A stretch of 64,000 nucleotides of DNA from Abyssibacter profundi (GCF_003151135.1 NZ_QEQK01000005.1:124001-188000); one strand, 5' to 3'. Counted from the first letter of the stretch, positions 49,808 through 60,670 are shown. The notes: a model not told the origin generated them from the sequence alone. Program-made: numbers and translations.

Positions 49808-49992
49808 GGCTCTTACGGCCCTGGCCTTCATGGAAATCCGCATCGAGTCGTGCCACACGCTGCAGCTGCAACTGAGCTTCTCGCTCTGATTTGTTACCGG
49901 CATCTAGACCCGTTTCGCCATGATCACTGTCTTTTCCAATTAATAGGCGACAGACCCCAATTTCGAGCTTGAAGCACGCTGACCAGCGCGTA

Positions 49993-51213
49993 CTACTGGC
50001 CTGCCGGCTTCGCCTGCACCGCGTCGCGCACTTTCATCGCACGGGCCTTGACCTCATCCAGCCGGTCGATCGAGGTGCCCAGGGCTAAGGCGACGCCCAT
50101 ACGGCGACGGCCGTTGACGCCGGGCTTGCCGAATAAGCGCAGTTGGGTGCCGGGTGTGGCGAGTGCATCGCCTGCGCCTTCGAACACCGGGGCGCCAAGT
50201 TCGCCTTCGACGAGCACGGCGGCCGAGGCTGCGGGCCCGAGCTGCTGTATGGCGGGGATAGGCTGTCCGAGGATGGCACGCACATGCAGCGCGAACTGGC
50301 TGAGATCCTGCGAGACCATGGTGACCATCCCGGTGTCATGCGGTCGGGGCGAGACTTCCGAGAACCAGACCTGGTCGCCTTTGACGAACAGCTCTACGCC
50401 GAATACGCCGTAGCCTTCCAGGGCATTGGTGATGGATTCAGCGATGGCCTCGGCACGTGACTGGGCCATGACGGTCATTTTCTGCGGCTGCCAGGATTCG
50501 CGGTAGTCGCCGTCTTCCTGACGGTGGCCAATCGGGGCACAGAAGCTGGTGCCGCCGGCATGGCGCACGGTTAGCAGGGTGATCTCGTAGTCGAAATCGA
50601 CAAAGCCTTCGACGATGACGCGGCCGGCACCACTCCGGCCACCATCCTGGGAATACGTCCACGCGGCTTCGATGTCGGCTTCGCTGCGGATGACGCTCTG
50701 GCCCTTGCCGGAGCTGCTCATCACCGGCTTGATCACGCAGGGTGTGCCCAAGATCGCGACGGCATCGCGCACCTCGGCCAGCGTGTTGGCGAAGCGGTAC
50801 GGTGAGGTGGGCAGCTGCAAGGCTTCGGCGGCCAGGCAGCGGATGCCTTCGCGGTCCATCGTGAGGTTGGCGGCGCGCGCCGTGGGCACGACATTCCAGC
50901 CTTCCTTCTCGAGCTTGATCAACTCACCGGTGGCGATGGCCTCGATTTCCGGGACGATGTAATCCGGTTTCTCGGCTTCGATGACCGCGCGCAGCATGAC
51001 CGGGTCGAGCATGTTGATGACGCGGGCGCGGTCGGCCACCTGCATGGCCGGCGCGTTGGCGTAGCCGTCGACCGCGATGACTTCCAGTCCGAGTCGCTGC
51101 GCCTCGATGGCGACTTCTTTGCCCAGCTCTCCGCTGCCCAGCAGCAGCAGGCGTGTCGCATGCGGCGTGAACGGCGTGCCGATGCGATCCCCAGATGTTG
51201 ATTTCCCCGTCAT
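49993..51213 (-). CDS. purT: Formate-dependent phosphoribosylglycinamide formyltransferase
   Basis: 406 residues from ATG 51213. PurT makes formyl-GAR from GAR, formate and ATP, an alternative to folate-dependent PurN. The ATP-grasp layout is clear: [104 protein letters not shown]. Substrate-binding [12 protein letters not shown] is present. It marks the return to high G+C after the cassette array and is divergent from frmA. Confidence 0.95.
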   Translation of the reverse strand: MTGKSTSGDRIGTPFTPHATRLLLLGSGELGKEVAIEAQRLGLEVIAVDGYANAPAMQVADRARVINMLDPVMLRAVIEAEKPDYIVPEIEAIATGELIKLEKEGWNVVPTARAANLTMDREGIRCLAAEALQLPTSPYRFANTLAEVRDAVAILGTPCVIKPVMSSSGKGQSVIRSEADIEAAWTYSQDGGRSGAGRVIVEGFVDFDYEITLLTVRHAGGTSFCAPIGHRQEDGDYRESWQPQKMTVMAQSRAEAIAESITNALEGYGVFGVELFVKGDQVWFSEVSPRPHDTGMVTMVSQDLSQFALHVRAILGQPIPAIQQLGPAASAAVLVEGELGAPVFEGAGDALATPGTQLRLFGKPGVNGRRRMGVALALGTSIDRLDEVKARAMKVRDAVQAKPAGQ

Positions 51214-51335
51214 GGTCTTGCGCCAAGTGCTGTTGTGATTGCGGCGCAATGTAGCAAGAGCGGTGGGGGGTTGTCCGTTGCGGCTGTGGAGTGCTTGTGA
51301 ACTCGCTAGACTCGGACGCCATCAGACGAACATAA

Positions 51336-52465
<1,130 letters not shown>

Positions 52466-52466
<1 letters not shown>

Positions 52467-53329
52467 TGGCGACGATGGACCGCATAGAGACCAAGCTGGT
52501 CTTCGGCGGCGAGCAGCGCCGATACCAGCATGACGCGGCGACCACCCAATGCCGCATGACGTTCTCGGTGTACCTGCCGCCGCAGGTCGCCGAGCGCAAG
52601 GTGCCGGTGCTGTACTGGCTATCGGGGCTGACCTGCACCGACGAAAACTTTTCGACCAAGGCCGGGGCGCAGCGTGTGGCTGCTCAGCTGGGTATGGCGC
52701 TGGTCATGCCCGACACCAGCCCGCGGGGCGAGGGCGTGCCCGATGATCCCGAAGGTGCTTACGACTTCGGGCTGGGGGCGGGCTTTTATCTCAACGCCAC
52801 CCAGGCGCCGTGGTCCACGCATTACCGCATGTATGACTACGTGGTCGAGGAATTGCCGGCGCTGGTGGAGTCGACCTTGCCGCTAGACGGCCGGCGTGCA
52901 ATTGCCGGGCACTCCATGGGTGGGCATGGCGCGTTGATGATCGCCCTGCGCAATCCGGATCGCTACATCTCCACCTCGGCGTTCTCGCCGATCGTCAATC
53001 CGGCGGGCGTGCCCTGGGGGCGCAAGGCGCTGGGGCGGTATCTGGGTGAGGACCCGGCGGCCTGGGCGGCCTACGACACCGTCGCGCTGGTCCAGCAAAC
53101 CGAACATCATCTGCCGCTGTTGGTGGATCAGGGCACGGCCGACCAGTTTCTGGAAGAGCAGCTCAAGACCGATCGGCTGGAGGCCGCCTGCGAATCGTCG
53201 GGGTATCCGGCAATGATTCGCATGCACGGTGGCTACGATCACAGCTACTACTTCATCGCCAGCTTTATCGAAGACCACCTGCGCTTTCACTACGCGGCGA
53301 TCACGGCGGGGCAGACGCCGCCGGATTGA
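52466..53329 (+). CDS. fghA: S-formylglutathione hydrolase
   Basis: 287 residues. It hydrolyses S-formylglutathione to glutathione and formate, completing formaldehyde detoxification. The esterase-D fold is clear: [56 protein letters not shown], nucleophile Ser in [11 protein letters not shown], the acid in DQGTADQFL and the His in GYDHSYYF. Its coupling to frmA gives a two-gene operon. Confidence 0.96.
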
Positions 53330-53411
53330 GACTCGGCGCGGTGTCGGTCAGGCACCGCCGGTCTCGTCCTAGGGGTCGTCTGGCGTCATTTCACCTGCTG
53401 GCAGGCCAAAT

Positions 53412-53426
53412 CGCCTATACTAGGCG
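53412..53426. promoter_or_regulatory. Palindrome with a -10-like box in the deaD leader
   Basis: CGCCTA TAC TAGGCG is a perfect 6-3-6 inverted repeat containing TATACT, a good -10 match, ~110 bases before the helicase start. No convincing -35 is seen at normal spacing, so it is either a weak promoter with an operator over the -10, or RNA structure. Long leaders are typical of cold-shock helicase genes. Confidence 0.3.
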
Positions 53427-53532
53427 GTTCCCCGCGGGATCTGCGCAGCAGCGCTGCCTGCGGAATTGGCGCAGTCGTCGCCCTTTTCGAATGTGTCCCC
53501 TGCATTCGCGTTTTCACTCCCCGGAATCCCGC

Positions 53533-55344
53533 TTGAACACTGAATCTCCCGCGTCAGGCTTTGCCGCGCTTGGTCTTGCCGACGCCATTCTCCAGACCGT
53601 ATCCGCCCTCGGGTACGAAGAACCCTCGCCGATCCAGGCCCAGGCCATCCCTTATTTGCTGGATGGCCGGGATGTGCTGGGCATGGCCCAGACCGGCACC
53701 GGCAAGACGGCGGCATTTGCGCTGCCCCTGCTGACCATGCTGTCGCAGGAGTACGAGGCCGGTCGGCGCTCGCCCTCCGCCTTGGTGCTGGCACCCACCC
53801 GCGAGCTGGCTCAGCAGGTGGCCGAGGCGTTTACGACCTACGCCAAGGGGCTGCCCGGCTGCCGCGTGGTTTCGGTCTACGGCGGCTCGCCTTACCCGCC
53901 GCAAACCCGTGCCCTGCGCGCGGGTGTGGATATTGTGGTCGGCACGCCCGGACGGGTGATGGACCATATGCGCAAAGGCACGCTGGATGTCTCGCACCTG
54001 AAGATGCTGGTGTTGGACGAAGCGGACGAGATGTTGCGCATGGGCTTCATCGACGACGTGGAATGGGTGTTGTCGCACACCCCGGATGACCGTCAGATCG
54101 CCTTGTTTTCGGCCACCATGCCGCGGCCGATTGCCCGCATTGCGGCCGAGCATCTGGTCAACCCGGCGGAGGTGCGCGTCAAGCAAGCCACCGCCACGGC
54201 CACCACGATTGCCCAGCGCTACGTGCTGGTGCATGCCGGCCAGAAGGCCGAGCTGCTGGCGCGTCTGCTCGAAACCGAAGCCGTGGATGCGGCCATGGTG
54301 TTCGTGCGCACCAAGGCTGCGACGACCGAAGTAGCCGATTTTCTGCGTGGGCGCGGTATTGCGGCCGAGGCGCTTAGCGGTGACCTCAGCCAGGAGCAGC
54401 GCGAGCAAACGGTGCAGCGGCTCAAGGATTCGCGCATTCATGTTGTCGTGGCCACCGATGTTGCCGCACGCGGTCTGGATGTCGAGCGCATCAGCCACGT
54501 CTTTAACTACGACATGCCGGGCGACCCCGAGGTGTATGTGCATCGCATCGGGCGCACGGGCCGGGCAGGACGCGAGGGCGCGGCGATTCTGTTCGTCCAG
54601 CCGCGTGAGCAGCGCATGCTCAAGCTGATCGGTAAGGTCACGCGCAGCAGTGTCGAAGCCATGGAGATGCCCTCGATCGAGGCGGTGAATGCGATTCGCC
54701 TCAACCGCCTGAGCGAGCGCTTGGCCGCCCATGCCGCTGCGGGGCTGGATCGATACAACGAATTGTTGGAGACCGTGGCCGAGCGCACCGGCCTGGATGC
54801 CCCCGCACTGGCGGCCGCACTTTGCGCCGAGCTGAACCAGGGGCAGCCGTTCTTGCTCAGCGAGTCAGAAGCCATCAAGGCACCACGGGCCTCGGCTGAC
54901 AGGGACCGTGCAGGCAAGCGGGGTGAGCGTCTGGCACGCGGGCAGCAGGCGGTTCCGGCCGGCTATCGTCGTTACTGGATCGCCGTGGGTCGCGAACACG
55001 GCGTCAAACCGGGGAACGTCGTGGGTGCGATCGCCAATGAGGCGGGCATTGAGGCCGGCAATATCGGTCGCGTTGAACTGCGTGAGCGATTCTCCGTGGT
55101 CGACCTGCCGGAGGGAATGCCGGCCGACATCTTCCAGCACCTCAAGGGTGTTTGGGTCTGCGGGCAGAAACTGTCGATTCGCGAGTTCGAGGAACGCCCC
55201 AGCGGCGCGCCGAAGCCGCATCGCAAGGGTGGCGCGCCATCTGGTGGCAAGCGCAAGCCGGGGGGCAAGCCGCCCAAGCGCAACAAATCCGCCGGTGGCA
55301 AGCCGGCCGGCGGCAAGCGCAAAGGCAAGCCTAAGACGGGCTAG
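53533..55344 (+). CDS. deaD: ATP-dependent RNA helicase DeaD/CsdA-type
   Basis: 603 residues from TTG 53533 (ATG 53491 adds a Pro/Ser-rich stretch and has no ribosome-binding site). DEAD-box helicases unwind rRNA and mRNA structure, notably in the cold. Motifs: Q motif EPSPIQAQAIP, I AQTGTGKT, Ia PTRELAQQ, Ib GTPGRVMDH, II LDEADEML, III SATMP, V DVAARGLDV, VI HRIGRTGRAG. The C-terminus has a DbpA/CsdA RNA-binding domain (YWIAVGREHGVKPGNVVGAIANEAGI, KGVWVCGQKLSI) and a Lys/Gly-rich basic tail for RNA contact. Confidence 0.95.
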   Translation: MNTESPASGFAALGLADAILQTVSALGYEEPSPIQAQAIPYLLDGRDVLGMAQTGTGKTAAFALPLLTMLSQEYEAGRRSPSALVLAPTRELAQQVAEAFTTYAKGLPGCRVVSVYGGSPYPPQTRALRAGVDIVVGTPGRVMDHMRKGTLDVSHLKMLVLDEADEMLRMGFIDDVEWVLSHTPDDRQIALFSATMPRPIARIAAEHLVNPAEVRVKQATATATTIAQRYVLVHAGQKAELLARLLETEAVDAAMVFVRTKAATTEVADFLRGRGIAAEALSGDLSQEQREQTVQRLKDSRIHVVVATDVAARGLDVERISHVFNYDMPGDPEVYVHRIGRTGRAGREGAAILFVQPREQRMLKLIGKVTRSSVEAMEMPSIEAVNAIRLNRLSERLAAHAAAGLDRYNELLETVAERTGLDAPALAAALCAELNQGQPFLLSESEAIKAPRASADRDRAGKRGERLARGQQAVPAGYRRYWIAVGREHGVKPGNVVGAIANEAGIEAGNIGRVELRERFSVVDLPEGMPADIFQHLKGVWVCGQKLSIREFEERPSGAPKPHRKGGAPSGGKRKPGGKPPKRNKSAGGKPAGGKRKGKPKTG

Positions 55345-55406
55345 GGAAACACCGATCTATTCGCGCCGCCAAGACGAAGCCGGTTTTCCCGCGAGCCTAG
55401 GCGGCG

Positions 55407-56888
55407 TCAGGCCGCCGGAAGGTCGATGAAAAAGGTCGTGCCCTGTCCCGGCGTGGACTCGGCCCAGATCCGGCCATCATGCAATTCGACGATCTTCTGG
55501 CTGATGGCCAGGCCGATGCCGGTGCCGGGGTATTCCTCGGTGCCGTGCAGGCGACGAAACATCTTGAAGACGGATTCAAGCTGATTGGGCGCGATGCCGA
55601 TGCCGTTGTCTTGCACGCGTAGCACCAGCCGAGCCGCGCCCGAGGGCTCCGAATCGATGGTGACGCGCGGCTGGGCGCCCGGGGCCTGAAACTTAATCCC
55701 ATTGGCGATCAGGTTTTGCAGCAGCTGAGTCAGCAGCGCCTCGTCACCGTCCACCTCCGCCTGGCTGTCGCAATGCACCTCGGCATTGGCTTCGTCCAGC
55801 GTGCTTTGCAGCTGGAGCTTGGCGTGGTTGACCAGCGTGGCCACGGGCAGGGCCTTGCGCTTGAGGGGCGTGCGATTGACTCGCGACAGTTCCAGCAATC
55901 CGTCGATCAAGGCCTGCATGCGGCGGGCGCACTCGTCGACCATGCCGAACAGCTCCTGATCTTCCGGGGTGCTGGCCTTGGCCAGTTTGCGTTGCAGGAG
56001 CTGATTAAAGCCGACGATGTTGCGTAGCGGGGCCTGCAGGTCATGCGAGGCCACGGATGCAAACTGCTCCAGCTGCACGTTGCTGGCCTTGAGCGTCTGC
56101 GCGTACTCCTTGAGCTTGCGTTCGTCCTGCTTGCGGGCGCTGATGTCGCGCACCGCGGCTGTGGCAAACAGGCCGTCGTCGGTTTCCAGCGGAGACAGGC
56201 TGATCTCAATCGGGAATTCCGAACCGTTCTTGCGGCGCCCGCTGAGTTCCAGACCCGCCCCCATCTCGCGCACCTTGGGCCCGCCGAAGTAATGGTCACG
56301 GTGCGCCGCGTGGGCTTGGCGCAAACGCTCGGGGATGAGTATCTCGACGGGGCGGCCGATCATGGCTTCCCGTTGGTAGCCAAACAACCGCACCGCCTGG
56401 GCATTGACCAGCGCGATCTTGCCCTCGCTGTCGATGATTACCATGGCGTCGGGCGCGGCTTCCAGCAGATCACGGAATTGCCGCTGTGCCTTGCGCCGCG
56501 CCGTGGCGTCGCGAATCGCAGCCGCCGCGAACAGGCCGCGCGGTGTGTCCAGCGGACTCAGGCTGATCTCGATCGGAAATTCCGTTCCATCCTTGCGACG
56601 GCCGCTGAGGTCCAGGTTGGCCCCCATCTCCCGCACCTTGGGCTCTCCGAAATAGGCGTCGCGGGCAATGGCATGCCCCTCACGGAGCTGGTCGGGGACC
56701 AGCTCCTCCACCGGCTTGCCGAGTAGCTCTTCGCGGGCGTAACCGAACAGTCGCTCGGTCTGGCGGTTGACGAGGATGATGCGGCCTTCGCTGTCGATGA
56801 CCACGAAGGCATCGGGTGCGCGCTCGACAATCTGGCGAAACCAGACCAGTTCGAGTTCCTCAGTCCATTGGGGTTGTTCAGCGCTCAT
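55407..56888 (-). CDS. Two-PAS sensor histidine kinase
   Basis: 493 residues from ATG 56888. Order: PAS (~13-130), a second very similar PAS (~130-250), a linker helix, HisKA with His282 in SHDLQAPLRNIVGF, and HATPase_c (N box LLQNLIANGIKF, G1 VQDNGIGI, G2 GTGIGLAISQK). The two PAS units repeat the same phrases (GRPVEILIPERLRQAH / GKPVEELVPDQLREGH; SGRRK-GTEFPIEISLSPL), so one arose by duplication. No membrane segment or response regulator is seen, so input and partner are unknown. It is cytoplasmic and divergent from the phosphoesterase gene. Confidence 0.9.
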   Translation of the reverse strand: MSAEQPQWTEELELVWFRQIVERAPDAFVVIDSEGRIILVNRQTERLFGYAREELLGKPVEELVPDQLREGHAIARDAYFGEPKVREMGANLDLSGRRKDGTEFPIEISLSPLDTPRGLFAAAAIRDATARRKAQRQFRDLLEAAPDAMVIIDSEGKIALVNAQAVRLFGYQREAMIGRPVEILIPERLRQAHAAHRDHYFGGPKVREMGAGLELSGRRKNGSEFPIEISLSPLETDDGLFATAAVRDISARKQDERKLKEYAQTLKASNVQLEQFASVASHDLQAPLRNIVGFNQLLQRKLAKASTPEDQELFGMVDECARRMQALIDGLLELSRVNRTPLKRKALPVATLVNHAKLQLQSTLDEANAEVHCDSQAEVDGDEALLTQLLQNLIANGIKFQAPGAQPRVTIDSEPSGAARLVLRVQDNGIGIAPNQLESVFKMFRRLHGTEEYPGTGIGLAISQKIVELHDGRIWAESTPGQGTTFFIDLPAA

Positions 56889-57042
56889 CGCATGCTTGGC
56901 CTGGCCAGATGGGTCGTCGGGTGGTGATCGAGCTGAAGCCAGCACGGTAACCCCTGTCACCGAAGCATCACCACCCTGTCGTAAGAATGTCATGTCTGGG
57001 GGTAAAGCTTCCGTGATGCCATTTTCTGGAACGGTGCCTCCC

Positions 57043-57849
57043 ATGGCCGACACGCCCCGTACGCATTACCGCACCATCTTTATTTCCGACGTGCATTTGG
57101 GCACGGCGGGTTGTCAGGCCGAGAAGCTCACGCGGTTTCTCAAAGGCGCGACCTGCGATGACCTGTACTTGGTCGGCGACATCGTGGATGGCTGGAAGCT
57201 TAAGAAGCAGTTCTTCTGGCCGCAGGAGCACACCAATGTGGTGCGCAAGATCCTCACCAAGTCCAAGCGTGGTACGCGGGTGCACTATGTCACCGGCAAT
57301 CACGACGAGTTTCTGCGCAAGTTTGTCGACTATCGACTGACGCTGGGCAACATCCGGGTGGTGAACGAGGCCGTGCATGAGACCGCCGATGGGCGTCGCC
57401 TGCTGATTCTCCACGGTGACTTGTTCGATGTCATCACGCGCTACCACCGCACCATCGCGCTGGCGGGCGATGTTGCGTACGAGGCGCTCATCGCCTCGAA
57501 CCGCTACATCAATTTCTTCCGCCGCAAGTTCGGGCTGGGCTACTGGTCGCTGTCGAACTTCGCCAAGCACACGACCAAACGCTTTGTGAATCTGATCTCC
57601 AGCTTTGAGGATTCCGTGGCGCATGAGTGCCGCAAGCGTGGGTTCGACGGGATCGTCTGCGGGCATATTCACCACGCTGAAATTCGCGACATCGACGGTG
57701 TGACCTACTACAACACGGGTGACTGGGTGGAATCCTGCACGGCCCTGGTCGAACACGCGGACGGTCGCATGGAGATTCTTGATTTTTCCTCCGACACGGA
57801 CCGGCGTAGCGACAAGGTCACGCCCATTCGTGCCGCCGCCGTCGGGTAG
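57043..57849 (+). CDS. UDP-2,3-diacylglucosamine diphosphatase-like metallophosphoesterase (LpxH-like)
   Basis: 268 residues from ATG 57043. The metallophosphoesterase motifs are complete: SDVHLG, GDIVDGW, GNHDEF, HGDLFD and GHIHHAE. The region between motifs (WPQEHTNVVRKILTKSKRGTRV, ASNRYINFFRRKFGLGYWSLS) fits the LpxH-like/YbbF group that hydrolyses the pyrophosphate of UDP-diacylglucosamine in lipid A synthesis, but many of these are uncharacterised paralogues. A classical lpxH may exist elsewhere. It precedes the Nudix gene by 48 bases. Confidence 0.88.
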   Translation: MADTPRTHYRTIFISDVHLGTAGCQAEKLTRFLKGATCDDLYLVGDIVDGWKLKKQFFWPQEHTNVVRKILTKSKRGTRVHYVTGNHDEFLRKFVDYRLTLGNIRVVNEAVHETADGRRLLILHGDLFDVITRYHRTIALAGDVAYEALIASNRYINFFRRKFGLGYWSLSNFAKHTTKRFVNLISSFEDSVAHECRKRGFDGIVCGHIHHAEIRDIDGVTYYNTGDWVESCTALVEHADGRMEILDFSSDTDRRSDKVTPIRAAAVG

Positions 57850-57897
57850 GCACCGTCACGGCCGCGAGGCGGACGGCCCAGGATTTATACTGGGTGC

Positions 57898-58428
57898 ATG
57901 ACCAACACCACACCTGAAGTCCTGTATGCGGGGCGCTATCTGAGGCTGGTTCGCGACGGGCGCTGGGAGTTTGTGCAGCGCGTGATTGCACCCCAGGGCG
58001 CCGTGCAGGTGATCGCCGTGACGGCCGAGCCCGCGCTCGTACTGGTCGAGCAGTTTCGCCCTCCCGTGGGCGGGCGCGTCATCGAACTGCCGGCGGGCTT
58101 AATCGACGGCGATGGCGGTCCCGACGAAACGGCCGAGGCGACAGCCATTCGCGAATTGGAGGAAGAGACCGGGTTTCGCTGCGCGCGCGTGCGCCAGGTG
58201 CACCGCGGGCCGACCTCGCCGGGTAGTTCCAACGAGTTCAATACGTTCTTCGTGGCCGAAGAGCTGGAGCGTGTCAGTGCCGGGGGCGGTCTGGACAGCG
58301 AGGACATCACCGTCCACTGCGTGCCGCTTGCCGAGGCGCCGTCCTGGCTGGCGGCGCGACAGGCCGAGGGCCTGTGGGTCGATCCACGGGTATTCATGGG
58401 GCTGTACTGGGCCAACACCGGGCCATGA
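57898..58428 (+). CDS. Nudix hydrolase, ADP-ribose pyrophosphatase type
   Basis: 176 residues. The Nudix box is perfect: G-x5-E-x7-RELEEETGF (Gly at GDGGPD, REL, EE, G). The upstream VEQFRPPVGGRVIELPAGLIDGD and downstream TSPGSSNEFNTFFVAEEL are characteristic of NudF-like ADP-ribose pyrophosphatases, which hydrolyse nucleotide-sugar diphosphates. The substrate is not proven. It is encoded convergent with the amt-linked unknown gene. Confidence 0.92.
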   Translation: MTNTTPEVLYAGRYLRLVRDGRWEFVQRVIAPQGAVQVIAVTAEPALVLVEQFRPPVGGRVIELPAGLIDGDGGPDETAEATAIRELEEETGFRCARVRQVHRGPTSPGSSNEFNTFFVAEELERVSAGGGLDSEDITVHCVPLAEAPSWLAARQAEGLWVDPRVFMGLYWANTGP

Positions 58429-58446
58429 CCACGCCCCTTTGAGGGC

Positions 58447-59115
58447 TTAGAGAAACTGCCGGGGCGAGAATAGCTTGGCGGCGGGCAGCGCCTCGGCCAC
58501 CTCGATGCCATCGAGCAGCATGCGATCTGCTGCGACCGGACCTGCGGCCTTGCAGGCGGCCTCGTACACCGCCTGGGCCAGCATCTGCATCCGCGCCGTA
58601 TTGCCCCATTGCACGCTGGCAGACACGCTGCCGCGCATCGCAATGGTCGCGACGGCATCACCCAGCATGGCCGGCAGCTTGCGTGAATCCACGGCCAGTC
58701 GCAGCGCGGCGAGAAATGGCTGGCTGACCTGCGGGCCTAATTCGCGCAGGGCATCGCCATAGTGCTGGACCAGGCGCATGAACACGATTTCGGCCGGCGT
58801 GCCATCGAGCTGCGGCCGCGCGGCAGGGCTGGGCCGGGTCGTGGCGGCACGTGCGGCTTGGGCCACGGAACCCGCTGCGGCTTGAATCATGCCGCGGTAC
58901 AGCTCCAGGCGCAGGCCGTGGCGGGCCTTGGATTCCAATGCCTGCACGGCTTCAATCGCATTGACGAACTCGATAATCGGCACCGATTTGCGGCCCGCGT
59001 ACTGGCGATCCCACAACTCCAGAGCGCGCTGAATGCCAGGTTCATCAATCTGCGAGCTGAGCACCTGCCGGATCACGGCGCGTTCGCGGGCGTGCCGGTC
59101 TGTCACCGCCGCCAC
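58447..59115 (-). CDS. Unknown protein coupled to amt
   Basis: 222 residues from GTG 59115, which shares one base with the amt stop (TAGTG); frames open further upstream run through amt and lack sense. No family recognised. It is mostly helical and charged at the N-terminus (DRHARERAVIRQVLSSQIDEPGIQRALELWDRQYAGRK), then Ala-rich, with a hydrophobic helical middle (GTPAEIVFMRLVQHYGDALREL, FLAALRLAVDSRK) and ends in SPRQFL. There is no signal peptide or P-II-like sequence. Translational coupling suggests a role with the ammonium transporter. Confidence 0.55.
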   Translation of the reverse strand: MAAVTDRHARERAVIRQVLSSQIDEPGIQRALELWDRQYAGRKSVPIIEFVNAIEAVQALESKARHGLRLELYRGMIQAAAGSVAQAARAATTRPSPAARPQLDGTPAEIVFMRLVQHYGDALRELGPQVSQPFLAALRLAVDSRKLPAMLGDAVATIAMRGSVSASVQWGNTARMQMLAQAVYEAACKAAGPVAADRMLLDGIEVAEALPAAKLFSPRQFL

Positions 59116-60410
59116 TAGGACCGGGCTCCGGCGTGGGGCAGGTCTGACTGAAACTCTGGATAGCCAACCTCGGCATGTTCGGTGTAATCCAGGCCGCGCT
59201 GCTCGTGCACCGGCTCGGCGCGCAGGGGCATGACCCAGCCAATGACCATGAAGCAAAGCCAGGCCAGTGGGAACGCCCAAAGAAAGGCTGCGCCGATGCC
59301 CAGCAACTGGACGACGATGACGTCGATCCGGAAGAGGCCGTCGACATGAAAAAGGCCGGCGGCCAGGGTGCCCCAAGCGCCACAGAAACCATGCACGGGG
59401 ATGGCGCCGACCACGTCATCGACACGTAGCCGCAGCAGCAGGTCAGCGCCGAACACCGCCACCGGCGCGGCGACGAAGCCGGTCAGCACCGCAAAGCCGG
59501 GAGACATGGAGCCGCAGCCGGCGGTAATGGCCACCAGGCCCGCCAGCGCACCGTTTACCGAGGTGGTAATCAAGACGGGCCGGCGCAGCACGGCGAGCAG
59601 CAGCATCGTGCCGACCACACCGGCCGCAGCCGCGAGGTTCGTGTTCAGCAGGACCGGTCCGATGCTGGCGTCAGCAGCCAGCGTGCTGCCGCCGTTAAAG
59701 CCGAACCAGCCCAGCCACAGGATGAAAACGCCCAAGGCAACGCTGGGCAGGCTGTGCCCCGGAATGGGGCGTACGCTGCCATCCGACCCGAAGCGTCCCA
59801 GCCGCGGTCCCAGCACCAGCGCGGCGGCCAGCGCGCACCAACCGCCCACCGAGTGCACGACGGTCGAGCCGGCGAAGTCGATGAATCCACGCGCGGCCAA
59901 CCAGCCGCTGCCTTCGAAGGCGCTACCCCAGACCCAGCTGCCATAGACGGGGTAGATCACCCCGGTGATGGCGACGGCGCCGATGGCATAGGGCGCAAAG
60001 CGCATGCGCTCGGCCACGGTGCCCGAGACGATGGTCGCTGCAGTCGCGGCAAACATCATTTGAAAGACCAGAAATCCGGATTCGCCGCCCGTGAGCGCAT
60101 CGGGTACGAAATGCGATGCACCGAACCAGCCGGTGGTGTTGTCGCCGAACATCAGCCCGAACCCGATGGCCCAGAATGCGAGTACGCCAACACAGAGGTC
60201 GGCGTAGTTCTTCATGATGACGTTGACGCTGTTCTTGCCCCGGACCAGCCCTCCCTCCAGCAGGGCAAACCCGGCCTGCATGAAGAACACCAGGGCTGCA
60301 CTGACACAGACCCAGATCAGATCTGCGGGGTCGGTCAGCAGATCCTGCGCATGGACGGAATGGGGCATGCACAGCATGCCGACGAACAGCAGACGCTTTC
60401 CTGTGCTCAA
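59115..60410 (-). CDS. amt: Ammonium transporter (Amt/Rh family)
   Basis: 431 residues from TTG 60410, selected because AAAGGAG lies 7 bases upstream; a long open frame to 60629 lacks sense. Signal peptide to about residue 22, then eleven membrane segments. Family blocks: FFMQAGFALLEGGLVRGKNSVNVIMKN, GFLVFQMMFAATAATIVSGTVAERM, GSAFEGSGWLAARGFIDFAGSTVVHSVGGWCAL (with the pore His) and PVHGFCGAWGTLAAGLF. It conducts ammonium inward in the inner membrane. No glnK is adjacent, whereas a coupled unknown gene follows. Confidence 0.95.
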   Translation of the reverse strand: MSTGKRLLFVGMLCMPHSVHAQDLLTDPADLIWVCVSAALVFFMQAGFALLEGGLVRGKNSVNVIMKNYADLCVGVLAFWAIGFGLMFGDNTTGWFGASHFVPDALTGGESGFLVFQMMFAATAATIVSGTVAERMRFAPYAIGAVAITGVIYPVYGSWVWGSAFEGSGWLAARGFIDFAGSTVVHSVGGWCALAAALVLGPRLGRFGSDGSVRPIPGHSLPSVALGVFILWLGWFGFNGGSTLAADASIGPVLLNTNLAAAAGVVGTMLLLAVLRRPVLITTSVNGALAGLVAITAGCGSMSPGFAVLTGFVAAPVAVFGADLLLRLRVDDVVGAIPVHGFCGAWGTLAAGLFHVDGLFRIDVIVVQLLGIGAAFLWAFPLAWLCFMVIGWVMPLRAEPVHEQRGLDYTEHAEVGYPEFQSDLPHAGARS

Positions 60411-60510
60411 CGTGCAACTCCTTTGCTGGCGTTGCCCGGCGGCATGCGCCGCAGGCCACGCAAAGGCGGCGCAGGTCCAAGCGGTGTCGAGGTCCTCCGG
60501 GGCTCCGTCA

Positions 60511-60670
60511 CCCCCGGCTCCAGTGGCCTCTGGAGCCGGGGGATCAGAAGACCGATCAGCCAATCCCCGGTTGTTGGCTGCTCCCCTGGGTCGGCGTCCT
60601 TTGCGACCTGCGAAGGACGCCGACCGCACCGCGGCCTGTGCCGCGATTTCCCCGAGCGATGTTGCTCGGG
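60511..60670 (-). ncRNA. Structured leader/3' region with five tandem hairpins upstream of amt
   Basis: Within the 303-base gap between the pirin gene and amt, five inverted repeats follow in order on the transcript: CCCGAGC/GCTCGGG (60651-60670), CGCGGC/GCCGCG (60630-60645), GGTCGGCGTCCTT/AAGGACGCCGACC (13 bases, 60589-60625), AGCCAA/TTGGCT (60558-60579) and CCCCCGGCTCCAG/CTGGAGCCGGGGG (13 bases, 60511-60542). None is followed by a clear U-tract. They may form a structured amt leader, serve as an end for the pirin mRNA, or both. No known riboswitch was matched. Confidence 0.45.

Noticed and set aside
49701-49992. A tRNA gene as integration target of the cassette array
   Set aside because: No cloverleaf, anticodon stem or terminal CCA was found; the array end is explained by attC.
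55201-55344. Repeats at the end of deaD (GGK, GAP, GKP units)
   Set aside because: Low-complexity basic tail typical of DEAD-box RNA helicases, not a mobile or CRISPR-like repeat.
55345-55406. GGGAAAC and GTTTTCCC as a bidirectional terminator between deaD and the kinase gene
   Set aside because: The arms are short, imperfect and ~40 bases apart, too weak to support a terminator call.
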